Below are positions 1-6,484 of a stretch of 6,484 nucleotides of DNA, piece after piece. The stretch lies in NCBI GenBank assembly GCA_937967755.1, contig CALBTA010000579.1, positions 1 to 6,484 on the forward strand, read 5' to 3'. A model generated the notes under the pieces. That model ran no database searches. It worked only from the letters and a program-made list of their open reading frames with translations, and was not told the origin of the DNA. The translations under genes were made by a program, and so were the position numbers. Numbering within the stretch: the first letter of the stretch is position 1; each line of letters starts with the position of its first letter. The DNA is from an uncultured Planctomycetaceae bacterium. GTDB taxonomy: Bacteria; Planctomycetota; Planctomycetia; Pirellulales; Pirellulaceae.

Positions 1-101
1 TTCGATAGGCGCTACGCGTTCATCCGAGCGCCTCGACTGAAATCACCGAGCAGAGCGAACACCGGCGCTGGCGGACGATTGTCGATGATGTTTTTCCTGA
101 G

Positions 102-539
102 TTGACGGCCGGCTGCGATGAACTGTTCGACGAATTGTGGAATCATTTCGCGCAGCCGCGGTCGTGGCGCGTCTACGACGATGTGGCCGACTGCTTCGCG
201 GCGCTGCGCTCGGTGGGTTTCGAGTTGGCGGTCGCTTCCAACTTCGACGCCCGGCTGATCGAGGTTTGCCGCGGGCATGCCCCGCTGAAAGACCTGCGGC
301 TGTTCTACTCATCCGCCCTCGGCTACGCCAAACCAGATCGGCGTTTTTTCGCAGCCGTCGAACAAGAACTTTCAGCACAACCCGATCAACTCACCCTCGT
401 TGGCGATGACCTAAACGCGGACCAAGAGGGCGCAACAAACGCGGGCTGGCAAAGCGTGCTAATCGATCGGTCAGGCACATCCGGCGAACCTTCCCTCAAC
501 ACCCTGGCAGACTTGCCTGAATTGCTAGCAAGCCCATAG
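102..539 (+). CDS. HAD-superfamily hydrolase, 3' part (N-terminus missing or frame-broken)
   Basis: This is the C-terminal part of a haloacid dehalogenase-like hydrolase, a family that mostly removes phosphate from small metabolites in the cytoplasm; the substrate cannot be read from sequence. Counting from TTG at 102 (145 aa), HAD motif II is the serine in ASN (residues 45-47), motif III is the lysine of YAKPD (K77), and motif IV is VGDDLNAD followed by GATNAGW (residues 100-116), with the acidic pair D102/D103. Motif I (DxDxT or DxxGT, carrying the nucleophile Asp) is absent and would lie upstream. The same frame looks coding back to about position 40: it encodes SEHRRWRTIVDDVF, a segment this family usually has before the cap. 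But it is closed by TAG at 6-8, and TTG 102 is the only standard start after that. So 102 is probably not the biological start; the gene is either frameshifted near the left edge or a decayed copy. Confidence is high for the family, low for an intact product. Confidence 0.8.
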   Translation: MTAGCDELFDELWNHFAQPRSWRVYDDVADCFAALRSVGFELAVASNFDARLIEVCRGHAPLKDLRLFYSSALGYAKPDRRFFAAVEQELSAQPDQLTLVGDDLNADQEGATNAGWQSVLIDRSGTSGEPSLNTLADLPELLASP

Positions 540-615
540 TAGAACAATTGTCCTCAATTGTTCAAAGTGCTGAGTCTTCCCTGGAGACAAGAACAATTGA
601 GGACAATTGTTCTAC
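539..615. repeat. REP/BIME-like inverted hairpin pair 1 (GTAG-bounded)
   Basis: Two 25-bp arms, 539-563 and 591-615, are perfect inverted copies separated by 27 bp. Each arm is itself a hairpin: GAACAATTG, a 4-base loop (TCCT or AGGA), then CAATTGTTC, at 542-563 and 591-612. Each arm begins with GTAG on its outer edge (539-542 on the + strand, 612-615 on the - strand). The left arm uses the last base of the stop codon of the upstream hydrolase. The arrangement matches a bacterial interspersed mosaic element built from two REPs. It may also fold into one long hairpin and influence the 3' end of the upstream transcript, but it has no T-run of the rho-independent type. It shows that an extended lpxD start at 548 would be wrong, because that start would lie inside the repeat. 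Confidence 0.75.
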
Positions 616-639
616 GCTAAGTTGCGCTCCAATCTCGCA

Positions 640-668
640 TTGGTCGCCGTGCCACGGCGTGCTACCAT
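640..668 (+). promoter_or_regulatory. Weak sigma-70-like promoter candidate with internal palindrome, upstream of lpxD
   Basis: TTGGTC (640-645) and TACCAT (663-668) are 17 bp apart, a possible -35/-10 pair about 50 bp before the lpxD start. The spacer holds an exact palindrome, CGCCGTG-C-CACGGCG (645-659), which would suit an operator. Neither hexamer is strong, and this lineage's housekeeping promoter consensus is not known to me, so this is a tentative call. Confidence 0.2.
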
Positions 669-702
669 ACCAACCACGGAACAAGACGTTCACCGCTTCG
701 GC

Positions 703-710
703 AGGAAAGG
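703..710 (+). promoter_or_regulatory. Ribosome binding site of lpxD
   Basis: AGGAAAGG lies 8 bases before ATG 719. It decides the start: the longer in-frame ORF from 548 has no comparable site, and its first 57 codons run through the inverted repeat and non-conserved sequence. Confidence 0.7.
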
Positions 711-718
711 ATTCCACC

Positions 719-1774
719 ATGGCGCTCACGCTTGAGTACATCGCCCAGCTTGTGGACGGGCAACTGCACGCCACGGCTGCTCAGGGCGCAACCGAAATCA
801 CCGGCGCAGCTATCTTGCGCGACGCAGGGGCTGGTGATATCACGCTGTGCGAAAGCAGCGAATTCACACGGCAACTTGCCGACACTTCCGCCTCGGCCGT
901 GCTGCTTCCCGAAGGGCTTTCGGCTGAGGGCTTGCCGTACATTTGCGTCAGCAACGTGGGCGAAGCCTTTACGCGAATCATCTACAACTTCCGCCCGCCG
1001 CGGTCGCAACGCAACGTCGGCCTCAGCTCGCAGGCGATCATCAGCCGCTTCGCCAAATGCGCTGGCGATGTGCAAGTTCACGCCGGCGCGGTGATCGGCG
1101 ACGACGTGCAAATTGCCGAAGGCTGCGTCGTCCACAGCGGCGCACAGATCATGGCGGGCTGTAAGATCGGCCGGAACGTCACGATCTTCCCCGGCGCGGT
1201 GCTGTATGAGAACACGGTCGTCGGCGACGATTGCATCATTCACGCCGGCGCAGTGCTCGGTGCTTACGGCTTTGGGTACGACACGGTCGATGGACGGCAT
1301 CAGCTTTCGGCGCAGCTTGGTTACGTCGAACTTCACGACCAGGTGGAAGTGGGTGCCTGCACGACGATTGACCGCGGCACCTACGGGCCAACGGTGATTG
1401 GAGAGGGAACGAAGCTCGACAATCAGGTGATGATCGGGCACAACTGCCGGCTGGGGCGGCACAACATGATCTGCTCGCAAGTCGGCATCGCCGGCAGCAC
1501 AACGACGGGCGACTACGTCGTGATGGCCGGGCAAGTCGGCGTGCGCGACCACGTGCATATCGGCGAAGGGGCGACGCTGGCCGCTAAGGCCGGAATTTCC
1601 TCCAGCGTGCCTGACGGTGAAACCTACCTCGGCATCCCCGCCGCCCCGATTAAGCAACAAAAAGGCCGCTTCGCAGCCTGGCACAAACTGCCCGAGATGC
1701 GAAAAGAGTTTCGCAAGCTGCAACGGCAAGTGGAACAACTGGAAGCGCAGCTTTCAACGAACAAAGCGGCCTAA
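719..1774 (+). CDS. lpxD: UDP-3-O-(3-hydroxyacyl)glucosamine N-acyltransferase LpxD
   Basis: LpxD transfers a 3-hydroxyacyl chain from acyl-ACP to the 2-amino group of UDP-3-O-acyl-glucosamine, the third step of lipid A synthesis, in the cytoplasm. The product is 351 aa, close to the E. coli enzyme. An N-terminal uridine-binding domain covers roughly residues 5-95, with the typical segment DITLCESSEF followed by ASAVLLPEG. A left-handed beta-helix of hexapeptide repeats spans about residues 98-312, including GAYGFGY (181-187) and TTIDRG (215-220). The catalytic histidine is H241 in NQVMIGHNC, matching E. coli H239; H278 in VRDH matches E. coli H276. A C-terminal helix or coil (about 324-345, PEMRKEFRKLQRQVEQLEAQ) is also normal for the family. 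The start at 719 is set by AGGAAAGG 8 bases upstream and by where family similarity begins. lpxI follows on the same strand after 127 bp, so the two may be co-transcribed, though a hairpin pair lies between them. Assignment is firm. Confidence 0.96.
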   Translation: MALTLEYIAQLVDGQLHATAAQGATEITGAAILRDAGAGDITLCESSEFTRQLADTSASAVLLPEGLSAEGLPYICVSNVGEAFTRIIYNFRPPRSQRNVGLSSQAIISRFAKCAGDVQVHAGAVIGDDVQIAEGCVVHSGAQIMAGCKIGRNVTIFPGAVLYENTVVGDDCIIHAGAVLGAYGFGYDTVDGRHQLSAQLGYVELHDQVEVGACTTIDRGTYGPTVIGEGTKLDNQVMIGHNCRLGRHNMICSQVGIAGSTTTGDYVVMAGQVGVRDHVHIGEGATLAAKAGISSSVPDGETYLGIPAAPIKQQKGRFAAWHKLPEMRKEFRKLQRQVEQLEAQLSTNKAA

Positions 1775-1777
1775 CAA

Positions 1778-1890
1778 GTAGGACGGGTTTGTAAGTTGCC
1801 AACCCGTCCATGCTTCGGGAAGAACACTGAACCTTCAATCTGCTTCGGTGACTCCAACATAATCCGGGACGGGTTGCAAACCCGTCCTAC
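1778..1890. repeat. REP/BIME-like inverted hairpin pair 2 (GTAG-bounded)
   Basis: The left unit (1778-1809, + strand) and right unit (1867-1890, read on the - strand) both start GTAG-GACGGGTTTG and end CAACCCGTCC. The left unit differs from the right only by 8 extra bases (TAAGTTGC, 1792-1799) in its loop. Each folds as a 9-bp hairpin: GGACGGGTT 1781-1789 with AACCCGTCC 1801-1809, and 1867-1875 with 1879-1887. The outer 15 bp, 1777-1791 and 1877-1891, are also a perfect inverted repeat. The 57 bp between the units are unremarkable. The pair fills most of the lpxD-lpxI gap. Its layout is the same as that of the 539-615 element, but its stem sequence is unrelated. Confidence 0.75.
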
Positions 1891-1901
1891 TCTTTTGACC
1901 C

Positions 1902-2807
1902 ATGTTCACTCCACACTCCACAATCCCCACTCCGCATTCCCCCTTCGGCTTGCTCGCCGGATGGGGACGGTTTCCGGTGGTGGTGGCCGCGGCGCTGAAG
2001 CGGCAAGGTTACAAAGTGTGTTGCCAAGGAATCGCCGGCCATGCGGACGATCAATCATTACGGGCGGTCTGTGATCACTACCGAACCGTGGGCATCGCGC
2101 AGCTCGGCGGGCAAATCCGGTGGTTCCGCCGGCACGGCGTTTCGCGCGCGACCATGGCGGGCAAGGTCTTCAAGACGAAGATGTTCGAACGGTTCACCTG
2201 GCTGAAGAACCTACCCGACTGGACCTGCGTTCGGACGCTGTTTCCGCATTTCATTACCAAGACGAAGGACCGCAAGGACGATACGATGTTGCTGGCGGTG
2301 GTTGATGCCTACGCCCGCGGCGGAGTGACCCTGGCGGCCGCGACCGATTATGCCCCGGAGCTACTCGTGAACGAAGGACACCTCGGAGGCCCAAAGCTGA
2401 CTTGGAGCCAGCGCAAGGACGTGCAGTTCGGCTGGCAGTTGGCCAAGCAGATGGGGCAACTCGACGTGGGGCAAAGCGTCGCTGTGAAGGGCCGGGCCGT
2501 GCTGGCGGTCGAAGCGGTTGAAGGAACCGATCAGTGCATTCAGCGCGCCGGTCAGCTTTGCGCGTCGGGCGGGTTCACCGTCGTGAAAGTTGCCAAGCCG
2601 CAACAGGACATGCGGTTCGACGTCCCCACCATCGGCATCGGCACGTTGGAAACACTTTCCGCCGCCGGCGCGAGTGTCTTGGCGATTGAAGCCGACAAGA
2701 CCATCGTTGTCGATCGCGCCGAAGTGACCGCAGCCGCGCGAAGGCTGAAAATCTGCGTCGTCGCCATCAGTGCCGCCGACGCCTCCAATTTCGCCGACGC
2801 GGCGTAG
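1902..2807 (+). CDS. lpxI: UDP-2,3-diacylglucosamine pyrophosphatase LpxI
   Basis: LpxI hydrolyses UDP-2,3-diacylglucosamine to lipid X (2,3-diacylglucosamine 1-phosphate) and UMP, replacing LpxH in lineages that lack it; it acts in the cytoplasm. The product is 301 aa. The N-terminal domain begins with a glycine-rich strand-loop, GLLAGWGRFP (residues 16-25), and includes GVSRATMAGKVFK (79-91). The C-terminal DUF1009-type domain carries GQLDVGQSVAVKGR (185-198), LAVEAVEGTD (201-210), VVKVAKPQQDMRFDVPTIG (227-245) and a closing TIVVDRAEVTAAA. D240 in FDVPTIG probably corresponds to the aspartate shown to be essential in the Caulobacter enzyme (D225); that match is from memory. ATG 1902 is the only plausible start, since a later TTG at 1950 would remove the first strand. 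However, no Shine-Dalgarno is visible before 1902, and residues 3-14 are encoded by a 7-bp repeat, so the exact N-terminus is uncertain. Placement after lpxD fits a shared lipid A role. Confidence 0.94.
   Translation: MFTPHSTIPTPHSPFGLLAGWGRFPVVVAAALKRQGYKVCCQGIAGHADDQSLRAVCDHYRTVGIAQLGGQIRWFRRHGVSRATMAGKVFKTKMFERFTWLKNLPDWTCVRTLFPHFITKTKDRKDDTMLLAVVDAYARGGVTLAAATDYAPELLVNEGHLGGPKLTWSQRKDVQFGWQLAKQMGQLDVGQSVAVKGRAVLAVEAVEGTDQCIQRAGQLCASGGFTVVKVAKPQQDMRFDVPTIGIGTLETLSAAGASVLAIEADKTIVVDRAEVTAAARRLKICVVAISAADASNFADAA
1908..1942. repeat. Degenerate 7-bp tandem repeat, five units, at the 5' end of lpxI
   Basis: Five consecutive heptamers read ACTCCAC, ACTCCAC, AATCCCC, ACTCCGC, ATTCCCC. The period of 7 is not a multiple of three, so the encoded residues (about 3-14 of LpxI) show no protein repeat. 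This argues that the tract arose as non-coding DNA, and that it either became the N-terminus or is wrongly included in the gene. Confidence 0.55.
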
Positions 2808-2832
2808 CGTAGCGTAGTTACAAGCTGCTGCC

Positions 2833-2895
2833 GTAGCAGAACTTGCAAAAGTTCTTGAACTGCGCGCTGGGCTGAATTTTCGCAAATTCAGCTAC
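2833..2895. repeat. REP/BIME-like inverted hairpin pair 3 (GTAG-bounded, GNRA loops)
   Basis: The left unit (2833-2855, + strand) reads GTAGC-AGAACTT-GCAA-AAGTTCT. The right unit (2895 back to 2873, - strand) reads GTAGC-TGAATTT-GCGA-AAATTCA. Both fold as a 7-bp stem with a GNRA-type tetraloop. They differ at five positions, four of which form two compensated stem pairs (A-T to T-A, C-G to T-A); the fifth is in the loop and keeps the GNRA pattern. The right stem extends by two further pairs. Directly to the right, GCAAATTTCAGC (2896-2907) repeats GCAAATTCAGC (2882-2892) imperfectly, perhaps a remnant of another unit. To the left, 2804-2818 is a short GTAGC-type direct repeat. The pair lies just after lpxI and has no T-run, so it is not a canonical terminator. 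Confidence 0.7.
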
Positions 2896-2910
2896 GCAAA
2901 TTTCAGCGGA

Positions 2911-2938
2911 TGTCAATTTGATGGCGCGCTGTGTCAAT
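2911..2938. promoter_or_regulatory. Possible activator-binding direct repeat upstream of the sigma-54 promoter
   Basis: TGTCAAT occurs at 2911-2917 and again at 2932-2938, 21 bp apart, so on the same face of the helix. The sites would lie roughly 130 to 150 bp before the inferred transcription start near 3063, the usual range for enhancer sites of sigma-54 activators. Two 7-mers are weak evidence, and such activators more often bind inverted repeats. Confidence 0.2.
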
Positions 2939-3036
2939 CTTACAACAGTGATGCCGCCATCTGCCCAGCCGCGAAAAGCGGTCGCTTCGCCGTAAGTTGT
3001 TTCATGGCAACTAGTTAACAGCACGCGCTTTCCTCT

Positions 3037-3052
3037 TGGCACGCGCCTTGCA
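3037..3052 (+). promoter_or_regulatory. Sigma-54 (RpoN) -24/-12 promoter
   Basis: TGGCACG, four bases, then TTGCA match the sigma-54 consensus TGGCACG-N4-TTGCW at every specified position, with GG at 3038-3039 and GC at 3050-3051 in the required spacing. Transcription would start about 12 bases after the GC, near 3063, giving a leader of about 105 bases before the small secreted protein at 3168. Sigma-54 promoters need an ATP-driven activator, so the downstream gene is probably switched by a specific signal. No activator gene is in the window. Confidence 0.7.
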
Positions 3053-3139
3053 TCAATGACGAATCAGGGGCAAGGCGACGTGGTTCGCGGTGCGCTGGCA
3101 CGGATCTGCCGAGCCTTGCCATTGAAATTCCCCCCGGTA

Positions 3140-3156
3140 TTTCCCGCTACGGGAAA
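3140..3156 (+). promoter_or_regulatory. Leader hairpin abutting the ribosome binding site
   Basis: TTTCCCG (3140-3146) pairs perfectly with CGGGAAA (3150-3156) around a 3-base loop. The stem ends one base before the strong AGGAGAGAG site (3157-3165) of the gene at 3168. It could protect the mRNA 5' region or affect ribosome access; that role is inference. Confidence 0.4.
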
Positions 3157-3167
3157 AGGAGAGAGAG

Positions 3168-3467
3168 ATGAAGAAGTTGTTGTTGATCGCGGGGGTGGTC
3201 TGCGCATTGGCGTTGTTTACAGCGTCGGCCGAGGCCTCCCACGGGTGCAGTTCGGGCTACGGGTATGGTGGAGGTTACGGCGGCGGTTACTACCCGTCGC
3301 ATACCTCGGGCTACTACGGAGGCGGACATGCTTTCCACGGGCGGACGACCTTCTACGCGCCGCGGCGCGTTCGTTCGTTCCATCACGGTCATGTCCATGG
3401 GCATGGCCACCGTCACCACCATCACGGAACGAGCCTGCGCTTTGGTCGGCTCCGGATTGGGTTCTAG
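3168..3467 (+). CDS. Small secreted Gly/Tyr/His-rich protein, function unknown
   Basis: I recognise no characterised family. The 99-aa product begins with a clear Sec signal peptide: MKK, a hydrophobic core LLLIAGVVCALALF, and an AEA cleavage motif ending at residue 23, leaving a mature chain of about 76 aa. The next part (24-53) is rich in Gly and Tyr (GYGYGGGYGGGYY, SGYYGGG). The C-terminal part is rich in His, with 10 His between residues 72 and 86, including HHHH at 83-86 (14 His in all). The end is RFGRLRIGF. One cysteine (C27) remains after cleavage. Metal binding through the histidines, or a structural role at the envelope, is plausible but unproven. AGGAG lies 6 bases before ATG 3168, so the start is firm. 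A consensus sigma-54 promoter lies upstream and a terminator 36 bases after the stop codon, so it looks like a single-gene unit. Confidence 0.85.
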   Translation: MKKLLLIAGVVCALALFTASAEASHGCSSGYGYGGGYGGGYYPSHTSGYYGGGHAFHGRTTFYAPRRVRSFHHGHVHGHGHRHHHHGTSLRFGRLRIGF

Positions 3468-3502
3468 AAGCGACGTTCCGAACTAGATGAATCCCCTGTC
3501 GT

Positions 3503-3545
3503 GTCCGCCGCTCGGTGAAACTGTTCGCTGGGCGGCGGACTTTTT
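3503..3545 (+). terminator. Rho-independent terminator after the small secreted protein gene
   Basis: GTCCGCCGC (3503-3511) pairs perfectly with GCGGCGGAC (3532-3540) around a 20-base loop and is followed at once by TTTTT (3541-3545). The T-run is on the + strand only, so it ends the transcript of the 3168-3467 gene. The converging - strand gene stops at 3567, and the same stem read from that side has no T-run. Confidence 0.75.
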
Positions 3546-3566
3546 CGTTCTTGCCAGCCGGCGGAT

Positions 3567-6482
<2,916 letters not shown>

Positions 6483-6484
6483 CT

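Noticed and set aside
548..718. N-terminal extension of LpxD from ATG 548
   Set aside because: It runs through the inverted repeat, has no ribosome binding site or family similarity, and ATG 719 has a good site 8 bases upstream.
662..1738. Long open frame on the - strand opposite lpxD (358 aa)
   Set aside because: It is antisense to a firm lpxD, with composition (Ala/Val/His/Asp-rich) expected from the reverse of GC-rich codons and no recognisable domain.
539..2895. CRISPR array or tandem attachment sites
   Set aside because: The repeats are inverted pairs with different sequences in each gap, without regular spacers or neighbouring cas or integrase genes.
3096..3110. Second sigma-54-like element (TGGCACGGATCTGCC)
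   Set aside because: The -24 half is good, but the -12 GC is one base too close and TTGC is not present.
3056..3490. Open frame on the + strand overlapping the small secreted protein
   Set aside because: It is out of frame with the signal-peptide gene, has no ribosome binding site, starts upstream of the inferred transcription start, and its Arg/Pro-rich product is frame-shadow like.

Overview
The window looks like a chromosomal segment of a Gram-negative bacterium, most probably a planctomycete of the Pirellulales type. This rests on recognising the LpxD, LpxI and Tex sequence types, on LpxI (rather than LpxH) next to LpxD, and on a consensus sigma-54 promoter. No rRNA or other marker gene is present, so the taxonomic call is an inference.

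Layout, left to right. (1) The 3' part of a HAD-superfamily hydrolase gene (to 539, + strand), whose reading frame is broken near the left edge. (2) A GTAG-bounded pair of inverted hairpins (539-615). (3) lpxD (719-1774, +). (4) A second GTAG-bounded hairpin pair with a different sequence (1778-1890). (5) lpxI (1902-2807, +), whose first codons run through a degenerate 7-bp tandem repeat. (6) A 360-bp gene-free stretch with a third GTAG-bounded hairpin pair (2833-2895), a possible activator site, an exact-consensus sigma-54 promoter (3037-3052) and a leader with a hairpin beside the ribosome binding site. (7) A small secreted Gly/Tyr/His-rich protein (3168-3467, +). (8) A rho-independent terminator (3503-3545). 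(9) On the - strand, converging on it, most of a Tex-type RNA-binding protein (3567-6482) that very probably continues past the right edge and carries long disordered insertions.

Genes working together: LpxD adds the second acyl chain to UDP-3-O-acyl-glucosamine, and LpxI later cleaves UDP-2,3-diacylglucosamine to lipid X, so the pair serves lipid A synthesis. The HAD hydrolase and Tex show no obvious link to this pathway. The small secreted protein has its own sigma-54 promoter and terminator and looks like a separately controlled envelope or extracellular protein.

The most notable signal is not a gene. All three + strand intergenic gaps carry the same architecture: two short hairpins in inverted orientation, each starting with GTAG on its outer edge, but with three different stem sequences. 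Members of a pair are identical, or differ by compensatory stem changes. A seventh hairpin, related to the first pair by 20 of 25 bases with two compensatory stem pairs, lies inside the Tex coding sequence. This resembles REP/BIME elements mobilised by RAYT (TnpA-REP) transposases, whose REPs carry a 5' GTAG or GGAG tetranucleotide. No RAYT gene is in the window.
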